A stretch of DNA of 64,000 nucleotides from JANYCO01 sp964437245 (GCA_964437245.1 CAYTGJ010000004.1:1-64000), one strand, 5' to 3'. Counted from the first letter of the stretch, positions 52,476 through 62,116 are shown. The notes: generated by a model not told the origin, from the letters alone. A program made the numbers and translations.

Positions 52476-53588
52476 TTAATATTGGTTTTGTTGATATTGA
52501 TTCTGATAAATTTTTTGCTGCGGTTCCTGTACAGGCGCTTCGCCGGACTTTGGCTGTAAAAACGGCACTTTTTCTTTTGTGTATTTTAAAAACCGCTTCC
52601 AGTCCCGGACCAATACTACATTTTCCTCTGCCTTATCATAATACACCACCTCTCCGGTAGTGGCATCAAAGATCAGTTGCATGTAGTAAACGGTTTTTTC
52701 ATAATCGTTGATATTTCCTCCGGAGGTACCCAAAAAAGATTGTCCTCTTGCAATCGGATCTATGTATGGAATAATATTCAGATAGGCATACGAAGTATCG
52801 CCCGAATATATTTTCTCTACGATTCCTTTCGGGTCGCTCAACTCATAAAGACAAAGAGAATCGTATTCGCTGCGGATGTACTCGTAAGACTTTCCCTGTT
52901 TATTTACACTATTGGAATCGGCCAGCAATGTTCTGTGAAAAAGCTTCTGATTGGCACGTTGTATTTTCAATTCATAATCGCGCGAAGAAAACTTCGGATT
53001 CTCTGTTTTTTCAGTCACCAGGTTTGACATGAACTGCACGGCGGTAATAAAATCATATTCGTTGGGTACCGAAGATGGCGTGACAAACGTGTAGACTGCC
53101 CCTCCTCTGAATTTTTCAATCAGTTTGAGGTCAAAATTTCCATATTCTTTTCTCCGTATCAGTTCTTTACGGGTAGTATACAGATTGGCGGTATCAGGTC
53201 TGAGCAGGTTCAGTTGTGTATTTTCTTTCTGACGAAACGAAGTATACTCCAGCGTAAGATAAGACTGGGAAGTATCGGCAATGGCCAGGCATTCTTTCAG
53301 TGTTTTATATTCTATTGCCCCTGCGTTTTTCCAGGAATGTTCGACCGCTCTCCGGAGAATTGTATTGGTGTAAGCCACCAGGTCTTTGTATCGCTGTGTT
53401 TTTACAGGGTCTTTTTTAATCCGGTTGAGAATCTCCGGTTGTTCTTCCTGAAGTACCACCATTAATTTTCTGCCGGGAAGTTTTGCAGCATCCCGGGGAG
53501 CTATGTCAAATAGCTGGGCATTCGAGCCGATCGACCACCCTAAAAATAAAAAGATACTATATAAACGAATTTTTCTCATCATAAACAT
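52476..53588 (-). CDS. Exported protein inside the sucAB-lpd operon
   Basis: A 370-residue protein with a signal peptide (SNAQ). The mature N-terminus reads RDAAKLPGRKLMVVLQEEQPEILNRI; the rest is alpha/beta, with a glutamine-rich C-terminal tail (QNQYQQNQY). No family recognised. It lies between sucB and lpdA, one base before the lpdA ATG, and behind a strong hairpin at 53594-53624. Start options are ATG 53588, 53582 and 53579. Confidence 0.78.
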   Translation of the reverse strand: MFMMRKIRLYSIFLFLGWSIGSNAQLFDIAPRDAAKLPGRKLMVVLQEEQPEILNRIKKDPVKTQRYKDLVAYTNTILRRAVEHSWKNAGAIEYKTLKECLAIADTSQSYLTLEYTSFRQKENTQLNLLRPDTANLYTTRKELIRRKEYGNFDLKLIEKFRGGAVYTFVTPSSVPNEYDFITAVQFMSNLVTEKTENPKFSSRDYELKIQRANQKLFHRTLLADSNSVNKQGKSYEYIRSEYDSLCLYELSDPKGIVEKIYSGDTSYAYLNIIPYIDPIARGQSFLGTSGGNINDYEKTVYYMQLIFDATTGEVVYYDKAEENVVLVRDWKRFLKYTKEKVPFLQPKSGEAPVQEPQQKIYQNQYQQNQY

Positions 53589-53593
53589 TGAAA

Positions 53594-53624
53594 GACCAGT
53601 AAGGTTTGAACAACCTTACTGGTC
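53594..53624 (-). terminator. Hairpin between sucB and the secreted protein
   Basis: A 13-bp perfect stem (GACCAGTAAGGTT with AACCTTACTGGTC) and 5-base loop right after the sucB stop and 6 bases before the next ATG. On the minus strand it is followed by TTTCAA. It would act as a partial terminator or a processing/stability hairpin within the operon. Confidence 0.7.
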
Positions 53625-53640
53625 TGTAAGTTCTGTTGAA

Positions 53641-55131
53641 TTATACGCCCAGCAGAATTCTCTGAGGGTCTTCCAACAATTGTTTTACGCGAACAAGGAA
53701 TCCAACAGACTCCCGGCCATCGATGATCCTGTGATCGTAAGAAAGTGCTACGTACATAATCGGACGGATCACGATCTGTCCGTTTTGTACTACGGCTCTT
53801 TCTACAATATTGTGCATTCCCAGAATAGCAGACTGAGGAGCATTGATGATCGGCGTGGAAAGCATCGACCCGAAAATACCACCATTGGTGATGGTAAAGG
53901 TTCCGCCCTGCATTTCTTCGATCGAAAGCTTATTTTCCTTTGCTTTGGTAGCCAGTCTTACTACTTCTTTTTCTACTCCGTCAAAACTTAATTTCTCTGC
54001 ATTTCTGATCACGGGCACAACCAGTCCTTTTGGAGCAGAAACGGCAATAGAAACATCACAGTAATTATTGAATACGATTTCTTCTCCGTCAATATAAGCG
54101 TTTACAGCCGGAAACTCCTGAAGAGCCATACAACAGGCTTTGGTAAAGAACGACATAAAGCCGAGGCCTACCTGGTGTTTTTCCTTGAACGAATCTTTGT
54201 ATTTCGCTCTCAGGTCCATGATCGGTTTCATATCTACCTCGTTGAACGTGGTAAGCATGGCCGTTTCATTTTTTACAGAGACCAGTCTTCTCGCTACGGT
54301 TTTCCGCAAGCTGGTCATTTTTTCTCTTTTCTGAACTCTTTCTCCTGTAACAGCCGGAACTTGGTTGTTAGAAGCAGATTCTTTTGCCGGCTGTTGTTTA
54401 TTGGCATTCAAGACATCTTCCTTAGTGATTCTTCCGTCTTTGCCGGAGCCTTTTACTTCTTCCGGTTTGATTCCTTTTTCGGCAAGGATTTTATTCGCCG
54501 CCGGAGAAGGAGTATTCTCTGCATAATTCTTATTACCAGAAGAGGTTTGATTTTGCGGAGCAGGAGTATCTTTGGCCGTTTTCACCGGAGCGTCTCCGGT
54601 AGCGGCAATTTTACAGATCAACCCTCCGATCGGCACTACCGTTCCGGACTGTGCTACAATTTTTAATACTCCTGTAGTCGCAGCATTCAGCTCAAATGTT
54701 GCTTTGTCAGATTCCAGCTCGCAGATCACCTCCTCGGCCTGTACCAACTCTCCGTCATTTTTATTCCATTTTCCGATGGTCACTTCGCTGATGGATTCTC
54801 CTACTGTAGGAACTTTCATTTCTACTACTTCATTGGAAGCAGGAGTAGATTTGGTCTCTGAGTCAGGAGCTGTTTTAGTTTCCGAAGAACCGCTCTTCGA
54901 TTCGATCTCACAGATCAATCCTCCGATCGGCACCACATCTCCTTGTTTGGCCACAATAGTTAAAATTCCGGATGATTCGGCTGTAACTTCAAACGTAGCT
55001 TTGTCGGATTCCAGCTCGCAGATCACTTCCTCGGCGTTTACGTAGTCTCCGTTATTTTTACTCCATTTCCCTATGGTCACTTCGCTGATGGACTCACCCA
55101 CCGTAGGTACTTTCATTTGTATAATGCTCAT
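53641..55131 (-). CDS. sucB: 2-oxoglutarate dehydrogenase E2 (dihydrolipoyl succinyltransferase) with two lipoyl domains
   Basis: A 496-residue E2. Two lipoyl domains stand in tandem: residues about 3-78 (ELESDKATF, Lys44) and about 104-178 (Lys143), spaced by a Thr/Ser/Pro linker. They agree so closely (MKVPTVGESISEVTIGKW in both) that they must be a recent duplication. A peripheral-subunit-binding domain follows (SPAANKILAEKGIKPEEV), then the transferase core with SYDHRIIDGRE (His467, Asp471). SucB transfers succinyl from lipoate to CoA. E2o of E. coli has one lipoyl domain. Confidence 0.95.
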   Translation of the reverse strand: MSIIQMKVPTVGESISEVTIGKWSKNNGDYVNAEEVICELESDKATFEVTAESSGILTIVAKQGDVVPIGGLICEIESKSGSSETKTAPDSETKSTPASNEVVEMKVPTVGESISEVTIGKWNKNDGELVQAEEVICELESDKATFELNAATTGVLKIVAQSGTVVPIGGLICKIAATGDAPVKTAKDTPAPQNQTSSGNKNYAENTPSPAANKILAEKGIKPEEVKGSGKDGRITKEDVLNANKQQPAKESASNNQVPAVTGERVQKREKMTSLRKTVARRLVSVKNETAMLTTFNEVDMKPIMDLRAKYKDSFKEKHQVGLGFMSFFTKACCMALQEFPAVNAYIDGEEIVFNNYCDVSIAVSAPKGLVVPVIRNAEKLSFDGVEKEVVRLATKAKENKLSIEEMQGGTFTITNGGIFGSMLSTPIINAPQSAILGMHNIVERAVVQNGQIVIRPIMYVALSYDHRIIDGRESVGFLVRVKQLLEDPQRILLGV

Positions 55132-55175
55132 TAGAAAAATTTATTTTGGTTCTTCGATTTATTTCCTGTTTATGT

Positions 55176-57944
55176 TTACCACAAAACGATGTCGTATTTC
55201 TCTTTGAAAGCGTGCTTTACCAACTCTTTCTGAGATTCGTTGTGAGCTTTCAGATATCCCACGGCAGGCGAAGCTGCTTCGTCACGGGCAATTACCTGAA
55301 TATGAATTCCTGTATAATACAACCGCTTGAGGATAAAGCCCCATGCTCCCATATTTACCGGCTCTTCCTGTACCCAGCGAATAGTAGCTCCTTTGTATTT
55401 CTTAAGGATCTCATTCAGTTGTTTTTCCGGGAACGGATAAAGTTGCTCCATACGAACGATTGCAACATCTTTACGCTGCGTTTTCTGTTGTTCGTCCAGC
55501 AAATCATAATATACTTTTCCTGTACAAAGCAACAGAAGCTTCACCTCTTTTGCTTTCACATAGGTATCATCAATTACTTCTTTGAAACTTCCTTCTGTAA
55601 ATTCAGAGATCGGAGACTGTACAAGCGGATGACGCAGCAATGATTTAGGCGACATTACCACCAGTGGTTTTCTGAACTCCCAGGTCAACTGTCTTCTCAG
55701 GGCATGGAAGAAGTTAGACGGAGTTGTAATGTTGGCCACTACGATATTGTAATCGGCACTAAGCTCCAGGAATCTTTCCAGCCTTGCAGAGGAGTGCTCC
55801 GGGCCTTGCCCCTCGTATCCGTGTGGCAGGAGCATCACCAAACCATTCTGCTTCCGCCATTTGGTTTCGGTACTGACTATAAATTGGTCGATCATCACCT
55901 GTGCGCCGTTGGCAAAGTCACCAAACTGCGCTTCCCAGATCACCAGTGCATGAGGATTGGCCATTGCATACCCAAACTCAAATCCTAGTACTCCGTATTC
56001 TGAAAGGAAGGAGTTGAACACCCGGAAGCTTTTCTGGTTGTCGCTGATAAAGTTCAGGCTGTTGTACGGTTCATTGGTTTCTGCATCTTTGATTACCGCA
56101 TGACGGTGAGAGAACGTTCCTCTTTGTACGTCCTGACCGGAAAGTCTTACTATTTTTCTGTCGAGCAGAAGAGAGCCATACGCCAGTAATTCTGCATTGG
56201 CCCAGTTCAGGACTTTTGTTTCAAAGAATTGTTTATGTCTGTCTTTTAATAAGTTTTCGATCTGTTTGATCGGCTTGAATCCTTCCGGAATTTTGATCAG
56301 GGCCTCGGCTACCTTCTCAACGACATCCTGCGTAATTCCTGTTTCAGGTGATTTTTCAAAATCCTCCGGAGTAGAACTTTTTAGTTCCAGCCATTCTTTT
56401 TCCATTTTCTGGAAGGTATATGGAAGCGGTTTTTCTTTTACCTGATTCAATCTGTCTTGTAAAAGATTGCGGAAATCCTTGTCCATTTTTTTTGCCAGCT
56501 CTGCATCCACGGCACCTTTTTCGATCAGTTTTTTCAGATAGATCTCTCTCGGGTTCGGGTGACGGGCAATGATGTTGTACAGTGCAGGTTGCGTAAACTT
56601 CGGCTCATCGCTTTCATTGTGTCCGTGTCTTCTGTAGCAGACCATATCAATGTATATGTCACGGTTGAATTTCTGGCGAAACTCTACCGCAAGTTTTGCG
56701 CAGAACACTACCGCTTCAGGGTCGTCGCCGTTTACGTGAAGTACCGGTGAATCTACTGTTTTGGCAACATCCGTACAATAAATACTTGAACGGGCATCTT
56801 CATAGTCGGTGGTAAATCCTACCTGGTTGTTGATCACAAAGTGAATAGTTCCACCGGTAGTATATCCTGCCAGTTTTGACATCTGGGCAATCTCGTATAC
56901 AATTCCCTGTCCGGCAATCGCCGCATCACCATGTATCAATACCGGCAATACTTTTTTCACATCTCTGAACTCACGGTCAATCTGGGCACGCATGAATCCT
57001 TGTACTACCGGATCCACGGCCTCCAGGTGCGACGGGTTAGGAGCAAGCTTCAGGTTGATGCTTTTATTGTCAGGGGTTACCAGTTGGCTGGTGTATCCCA
57101 TATGGTATTTCACATCTCCGTCTCCCATTGTCAGATCCGGGATCACGGTTCCTTCAAATTCATTGAAGATCTGCTCATAGGTTTTTCCCATGATGTTGGC
57201 CAGCACGTTCAGTCTTCCTCTGTGGGCCATCCCGATCATCACTTCCTCTACACCCAGCAGGGCTGCATTGTTGACAATCGCATCCAGCGCAGGAATGGTG
57301 GTTTCTCCTCCTTCCAGGGAGAATCGTTTCTGTCCGATGTATTTGGTATGAAGGAAGTTTTCAAAAACTACTGCTTCGTTGAGTTTTGAAAGAATTCTTT
57401 TTTTCTCTTCGATGGTCGGATTAAAGGCCAGCGATTCTTTTTCGCTCTTGTCTCTGAACCAGGCCAGGCGTTCCGGATCGCGGATATACATGTACTCAAA
57501 TCCGATGGTTCCTTCGTAGATGTATTTAAGAGAATCTAATATGGTTCTTAATGGAGCAGGCCCGATCCCTATTTCCGTACCGGCTTCAAATACGGTATCC
57601 ATGTCGGCATCTGTAAGACCGAAGTCTTTCAGATCCAGGATTGGTTTACGGTCTTTTCTTTTTCTTACTGGGTTGGTGTTGGAGCGAAGATGCGCACGAC
57701 TTCTGTAAGCAAAGATCAGAAAACGTACTTGTCTGTCCTTGTCACTTTCTGCCGTAGAAACATTTTTCGTGGTGGAAGTGCTTCCTCCATTTCCCGCACT
57801 GACACCTGCTTTTTGAGAGAAGTCAAATCCCTCAAAGAATTTTTGCCAGCTATAGTCAACTGATTCCGGGCTTTCTTTATAACTCTGATACAAATTGTCT
57901 ATCGTTGAGACATCTGCATTCGCTACATAAGAGTATTTGTCCAT
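55176..57944 (-). CDS. sucA: 2-oxoglutarate dehydrogenase E1 subunit
   Basis: A 922-residue thiamine-diphosphate enzyme that decarboxylates 2-oxoglutarate for the TCA cycle. It opens with the SucB-binding-type N-terminus (LYQSYKESPESVDYSWQKFFEGF) and contains GMAHRGRLNVLANIMGK, GDGDVKYHMGY, HGDAAIAGQGIVYE and the late QFGDFANGAQVMIDQFIVS. Size matches the family. It leads the operon sucA-sucB-unknown-lpdA; the sucB start is 45 bases downstream. Confidence 0.97.
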   Translation of the reverse strand: MDKYSYVANADVSTIDNLYQSYKESPESVDYSWQKFFEGFDFSQKAGVSAGNGGSTSTTKNVSTAESDKDRQVRFLIFAYRSRAHLRSNTNPVRKRKDRKPILDLKDFGLTDADMDTVFEAGTEIGIGPAPLRTILDSLKYIYEGTIGFEYMYIRDPERLAWFRDKSEKESLAFNPTIEEKKRILSKLNEAVVFENFLHTKYIGQKRFSLEGGETTIPALDAIVNNAALLGVEEVMIGMAHRGRLNVLANIMGKTYEQIFNEFEGTVIPDLTMGDGDVKYHMGYTSQLVTPDNKSINLKLAPNPSHLEAVDPVVQGFMRAQIDREFRDVKKVLPVLIHGDAAIAGQGIVYEIAQMSKLAGYTTGGTIHFVINNQVGFTTDYEDARSSIYCTDVAKTVDSPVLHVNGDDPEAVVFCAKLAVEFRQKFNRDIYIDMVCYRRHGHNESDEPKFTQPALYNIIARHPNPREIYLKKLIEKGAVDAELAKKMDKDFRNLLQDRLNQVKEKPLPYTFQKMEKEWLELKSSTPEDFEKSPETGITQDVVEKVAEALIKIPEGFKPIKQIENLLKDRHKQFFETKVLNWANAELLAYGSLLLDRKIVRLSGQDVQRGTFSHRHAVIKDAETNEPYNSLNFISDNQKSFRVFNSFLSEYGVLGFEFGYAMANPHALVIWEAQFGDFANGAQVMIDQFIVSTETKWRKQNGLVMLLPHGYEGQGPEHSSARLERFLELSADYNIVVANITTPSNFFHALRRQLTWEFRKPLVVMSPKSLLRHPLVQSPISEFTEGSFKEVIDDTYVKAKEVKLLLLCTGKVYYDLLDEQQKTQRKDVAIVRMEQLYPFPEKQLNEILKKYKGATIRWVQEEPVNMGAWGFILKRLYYTGIHIQVIARDEAASPAVGYLKAHNESQKELVKHAFKEKYDIVLW

Positions 57945-57976
57945 TTTTAATTATTTTAATATCTATTTTCAAGAAA

Positions 57977-57984
57977 CAAAGTTA
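57977..57984 (-). promoter_or_regulatory. Candidate -7 element of the sucA operon
   Basis: TAACTTTG on the minus strand matches TAnnTTTG, 33 bases before ATG 57944. The -33 part is not clear. Confidence 0.5.
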
Positions 57985-58066
57985 ATCTTTAGTTAATATG
58001 TTTATAACCTTGTATTCGCATAGGCAAATATAGGTTGATTTTCTTTATGTTGGAAAAATTATAATC

Positions 58067-58669
58067 TTATTCTAATTTTGGAGAAAGGCTCTGTTCTAAT
58101 CTGTATCTAATTTTGTAGCGATACCGGTCAAACAAATGTGTACCGGAAAAAGTAATTTCACCAGCAGGCTGCTGGAGTGCGGAGAGTTGGAGAAAAGAAA
58201 TACCCAGCAGATCATCATCCATAACAGCTTGATTAAGTTTGAAATGCAAGCTATCTGCTGCTAAAAAACGGGCTTTCTCCAGCATCTGGCGTAGAATAGC
58301 CACCTGATCTTCAATAGAACGTTCGGTATCGGACTCTATTAAAACGGAAACAAGCGTGATATCTTTAAACATTTGATTTTCAAAAGAATAAACCATTTCC
58401 AATGGTTTGAAAAAGTTGAGCTCTGTACGGTCAAAAGTTATGGCCGTTTGCCACTCTTTTAAAACCGCAGGGGTGGCGGTGTCTTGTTTAACCAGCCAGA
58501 CAAACAGTTGAAGTTCATCGTTGCCTGTAATTTCTTCGCTAAGATTCTCTGTTTTTATTGCATTGATTTTAAACAGATAAGGGGTATTCCTCGAGGGATG
58601 GGTAAGTACTTTCCTTCCACAGGAACTTATCAGAACCAATAAAAAACAATAGAAAAGAATTTTTTGCAT
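58067..58669 (-). CDS. Lipoprotein of unknown function
   Basis: A 200-residue protein from ATG 58669 (MQKILFYCFLLVLISSC), with lipidated Cys17. The mature part begins GRKVLTHPSRN; alternating beta strands LQLFVWLVKQDTAT and FLAADSLHFKLNQAVMDDD follow. No family recognised. It precedes sucA by 122 bases on the same strand but need not be co-transcribed. Confidence 0.72.
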   Translation of the reverse strand: MQKILFYCFLLVLISSCGRKVLTHPSRNTPYLFKINAIKTENLSEEITGNDELQLFVWLVKQDTATPAVLKEWQTAITFDRTELNFFKPLEMVYSFENQMFKDITLVSVLIESDTERSIEDQVAILRQMLEKARFLAADSLHFKLNQAVMDDDLLGISFLQLSALQQPAGEITFSGTHLFDRYRYKIRYRLEQSLSPKLE

Positions 58670-58801
58670 CCGTACTATCACTCTCCGTTTCTAAAGATAG
58701 TTTTTATGTACTATATACGCAAAAAAAGCATAAAATCGAGCCTAACCCCGGCCAGAAAAGCACCGTATAAGCGGTTAGATCTTACAAAACAGCCGAACAA
58801 C

Positions 58802-59104
58802 ATGAAAAAATTTCTTCTCTTTTCAATGGTATCCTTCTTATGTGTAACCTTAGGATATGCAGCACCTAAAACGGATAAACCGGAGGGATACCAGGTCTCA
58901 ACAGGAGAAGGTACGCTACTGGTTTCTGGAATAGAAGGATCTAAAACAACGATCACCATCACAGACGAAGACGGAAAACTGGTGATCTCTGAAATAGGTT
59001 CTGATAATGGAAAACTACAACTTTTAGGATTGTCAAATGGTTTTTACGATGTCGCAATAAAAAACAAAAAAGGAAGCCGTGTGATTCGCGTAGAAGTGCA
59101 GTAA
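58802..59104 (+). CDS. Small secreted single-domain protein resembling a free-standing T9SS-type CTD
   Basis: A 100-residue protein from ATG 58802 (58664 would overlap another gene). Signal peptide to about residue 21 (GYAAP). The remaining 79 residues look like one Ig-like strand-rich domain of the type seen at the ends of T9SS cargo proteins: SGIEGSKTTITITDEDG, LLGLSNGFYDVAIKNKKG, RVIRVEVQ. There is no cargo in front of it. It may be a small surface or periplasmic binding protein. Confidence 0.7.
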   Translation: MKKFLLFSMVSFLCVTLGYAAPKTDKPEGYQVSTGEGTLLVSGIEGSKTTITITDEDGKLVISEIGSDNGKLQLLGLSNGFYDVAIKNKKGSRVIRVEVQ

Positions 59105-59146
59105 AGACTTTAGCAATAGAATACCTGACTAAGTGATAGTAAAAAG

Positions 59147-59170
59147 AAAAGCCCGCATATGCGGGCTTTT
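59147..59170. terminator. Bidirectional intrinsic terminator
   Basis: A perfect 24-bp palindrome, AAAAGCCCGCAT followed by ATGCGGGCTTTT, between the converging genes at 59104 and 59174. Confidence 0.9.
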
Positions 59171-59173
59171 TGA

Positions 59174-59896
59174 TTAAGACTGCTGTGCTTTTCTTTTTTT
59201 GGCTCTTAAGTTGAGAAACTCTACGAGGAGTGAAAACGCCAGTGAATAATAAATATATCCCTTCGGTATTTCCTGGTGAAACGCTTCGGCAACCAGCATG
59301 ACCCCGATCGTCATCAGAAAGGAAAGAGCCAGGATTTTCACGGACATGTTATCATGCACAAACTGGCTGATCCCTTTGGAAGCAAATAGCATGATGGCCA
59401 TGGAAATAAATACGGCAAGCGCCATAATGACCATTTCTCCGGAAAGGCCAACGGCAGTCAGGATGGAGTCGAAAGAAAAAACGAGATCCAACAATATGAT
59501 CTGAAAAATAGCAGAGCCTATCGTGAGCTGCCCTTTTTCTCCGGAGTTTTTTTCTTCTTCTCCATTTATGCTGGCATGGATCTCCAGCGTACTTTTGTAA
59601 AGAAGAAACAAGCCTCCCACAAAAAAGATCAGGTGTTTAATCGCAAAATCTACTCCGTAGAGGGTAAACAAGGTGTCCTCAATATGAGAGATCTTGTTTA
59701 ACAACGCAAGTAAAACCAGTCGCACAAACAGCGCCAGCCCGATCCCCAGCAATCGTACTTTCCGCTGCTGGCTCTCTTTGATCTTGTCTGTGATAATAGA
59801 AATAAAAATGATGTTGTCAATTCCCAATACAATTTCCATTACGGTAAGGGTAAGGAAACTGAAGAGAGTGCCCATGGTTAGAATACTTTCCGGCAT
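59174..59896 (-). CDS. TerC-family membrane protein
   Basis: A 240-residue membrane protein. TVMEIVLGIDNIIFISII is the first TerC signature and DLVFSFDSILTAVGLSG the second; about seven or eight helices. TerC proteins act in metal/oxyanion resistance and metal export during protein export. The gene ends directly at the palindromic terminator. Confidence 0.92.
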   Translation of the reverse strand: MPESILTMGTLFSFLTLTVMEIVLGIDNIIFISIITDKIKESQQRKVRLLGIGLALFVRLVLLALLNKISHIEDTLFTLYGVDFAIKHLIFFVGGLFLLYKSTLEIHASINGEEEKNSGEKGQLTIGSAIFQIILLDLVFSFDSILTAVGLSGEMVIMALAVFISMAIMLFASKGISQFVHDNMSVKILALSFLMTIGVMLVAEAFHQEIPKGYIYYSLAFSLLVEFLNLRAKKRKAQQS

Positions 59897-60380
59897 TGTT
59901 GTAGTTATTTTATTTTAGGTGAATGAATGGTTTCGATTTGATAATCGTATGCTTGAGGTTTTTTTATTATTCTGTTCTACTACATCATATGTCTGCCTGT
60001 TTGGAGTCTAACTGTTTATTTTCCGGAGATGCATTCTTCTTTCAAAAAAGAATATTCAACGTTTTTTTCTGTTAACAACTGTTTCTCTTTCCACGGCTTT
60101 TACTCAACAGCCGGCATTTTGCTCTTCTGTTTTTGTGACCGCTTTTTTACAGAACTATTTTGTTTGCAGAAACAACCATCTAAGGATAGACCATATTTTT
60201 CTTTCCGGAAAAGAATACCGGAAAGGCACACTGTTTGGTGGGGACCAAAAAGCTGATCGTTAAAATTGTGGATACCGGTCGCATTTTATTTGTCTGCAGA
60301 GGTTTCCGAACCAATCCGCCGATGAAAGAAACGACTTCTAGGACAACCCGTTTTTTCATTTTCTTTATTTCAAAGAGGTT
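59897..60380. other. Intergenic, 484 bases
   Basis: AT-rich. Two plus-strand frames (60029-60256 and 60235-60498) lack protein-like content and overlap purE in part. No gene supported. Confidence 0.55.
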
Positions 60381-60872
60381 CTATTTATATCCCTTCGTCT
60401 CTATTTCCCTGACAGAGTCAAGTACTTTATTTTTCAGAGACTCTTTATATTCTTTTAATTTGGCAGCTACTTTTTCATCAGACGTTCCGATGATCTGAGC
60501 CGCAATAATTCCGGCATTCAATGCTCCATCCAGTGCTACGGTAGCCACGGGTACACCTCCCGGCATCTGAAGGATGGAAAGAACGGAATCCCATCCGTCA
60601 ATGGAATTGCTTGATTTTACAGGGACACCGATGACAGGAAGAGTAGTAAGGGATGCTACCATCCCGGGCAGGTGTGCTGCGCCTCCGGCTCCGGCAATGA
60701 TTACTTTCAGTCCTCTTTCTCTTGCCGTCTGTGCGTACTCCACCATACGTTCCGGAGTACGATGAGCCGAAACAATTGTCAGTTCAAAGGCAATACCTGT
60801 CTGTTCCAGAAAATCTGCCGCCGCCTTCATTACTTTCAGGTCAGATTGACTGCCCATTATTATTCCGATCAT
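60381..60872 (-). CDS. purE: 5-(carboxyamino)imidazole ribonucleotide mutase
   Basis: A 163-residue class I PurE; ATG 60872 gives MIGIIMGSQSDLKVM. It moves the carboxyl of N5-CAIR to make CAIR in purine synthesis. The conserved SAHRTPERM (catalytic His) and GAGGAAHLPGMVASLTTLPVIGVP, plus LPGG-like loop MPGGVPVATV, are present. purK, the usual partner, is not in this window. Confidence 0.96.
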   Translation of the reverse strand: MIGIIMGSQSDLKVMKAAADFLEQTGIAFELTIVSAHRTPERMVEYAQTARERGLKVIIAGAGGAAHLPGMVASLTTLPVIGVPVKSSNSIDGWDSVLSILQMPGGVPVATVALDGALNAGIIAAQIIGTSDEKVAAKLKEYKESLKNKVLDSVREIETKGYK

Positions 60873-60986
60873 GATTTTTGTGTTTGTGTATTTTTCTATT
60901 GGATGAAAACCTAAAGTTAGTGAAATCCTCAAATATGTGCTTCAAAACACAATAAAATAAATAGTTTCCCTTTTATATGAAAATGC

Positions 60987-60994
60987 TATCTTTG
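60987..60994 (+). promoter_or_regulatory. Candidate -7 element of rfbB
   Basis: TATCTTTG, an exact TAnnTTTG. It lies inside the frame that starts at 60977, so translation from that ATG is unlikely and the ATG at 61049 is preferred. Confidence 0.55.
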
Positions 60995-61048
60995 GCTTCG
61001 TTTTCACTTGACCGAAGGAGAGGTAAAGGACCTTATCCAGACAATTTT

Positions 61049-62116
61049 ATGAAAAATTATAAAAAGAATATTCTTATCACCGGCGGAGCCGGTTTCATCG
61101 GCTCTCACGTAGTCCGGCTGTTTGTCAATAAATATCCCGACTACCGGATCTTTAACCTGGACGACCTGACGTACGCAGGAAACCTTCAAAACCTGACAGA
61201 TGTAGAGAAAAGCGCTAATTACACATTTCTGAAAGGAGATATCGTAGACGCTGCTTTTTTAAGAAGAATTTTTGACGAATATAAATTTGATGCGGTCATT
61301 CACCTGGCAGCCGAATCGCACGTAGACCGGTCGATCACCAACCCGCTGGAGTTTGTGATGACCAATGTAGTAGGAACGGTAAACCTTTTGAATGCAGCCA
61401 AAAACCTGTGGCTGGCCGATGGTAAAAAAGCTACGGATAACCTTTTTTATCATGTTTCCACTGATGAGGTTTACGGCTCTCTGGACAACGGTGGTTTCTT
61501 CCTGGAAACAACCCCTTATGATCCGCAATCCCCTTATTCCGCTTCCAAAGCCTCTTCCGATCACTTTGTAAGAGCCTATCACAATACTTATAAACTACCG
61601 GTCGTACTGTCCAACTGTTCGAATAACTATGGTCCGAACCAGTTTCCGGAAAAGCTGATCCCGCTCTTTATCAATAATATTCGCCACAACAAACCTCTTC
61701 CTGTATACGGAAAAGGAGAGAATATCCGCGACTGGTTATATGTGGTAGACCACGCCAGGGCCATTGACGATGTGTTCCATAAAGGAAAAGTAGGGGAGAC
61801 GTACAACATCGGCGGATTCAACGAATGGAAAAATATTGACCTGATCAAAGTGATCTGCAAAGTGATGGACCAGAAGCTGGGAAGACCGGAAGGAGAATCG
61901 GAAAAGCTGATCACCTATGTGACCGACCGGGCCGGACACGACCTGCGTTATGCCATTGATGCCACCAAGATCAGCGAGGAACTGGGCTGGAAACCTTCTC
62001 TTCAGTTTGAAGAAGGAATCGCCAGCACGATCGACTGGTACCTGACCCATCAGACCTGGCTGGACAATGTAACATCAGGAGAATATCAGAAATATTATAA
62101 AGCACAGTACAAATAA
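61049..62116 (+). CDS. rfbB: dTDP-glucose 4,6-dehydratase
   Basis: A 355-residue SDR enzyme: ATG 61049 places GGAGFIGS at residue 12 as usual. It converts dTDP-glucose to dTDP-4-keto-6-deoxyglucose. VSTDEVYG, then the active-site YSASKASS and NCSNNYGPNQFPEKL, are all present. It begins the pathway to dTDP-rhamnose or other deoxysugars of surface glycans. rfbA follows 146 bases later on the same strand. Confidence 0.96.
   Translation: MKNYKKNILITGGAGFIGSHVVRLFVNKYPDYRIFNLDDLTYAGNLQNLTDVEKSANYTFLKGDIVDAAFLRRIFDEYKFDAVIHLAAESHVDRSITNPLEFVMTNVVGTVNLLNAAKNLWLADGKKATDNLFYHVSTDEVYGSLDNGGFFLETTPYDPQSPYSASKASSDHFVRAYHNTYKLPVVLSNCSNNYGPNQFPEKLIPLFINNIRHNKPLPVYGKGENIRDWLYVVDHARAIDDVFHKGKVGETYNIGGFNEWKNIDLIKVICKVMDQKLGRPEGESEKLITYVTDRAGHDLRYAIDATKISEELGWKPSLQFEEGIASTIDWYLTHQTWLDNVTSGEYQKYYKAQYK

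Noticed and set aside
60029..60498. Two plus-strand frames upstream of purE
   Set aside because: Overlap purE in part and have Phe/Cys-rich random composition.
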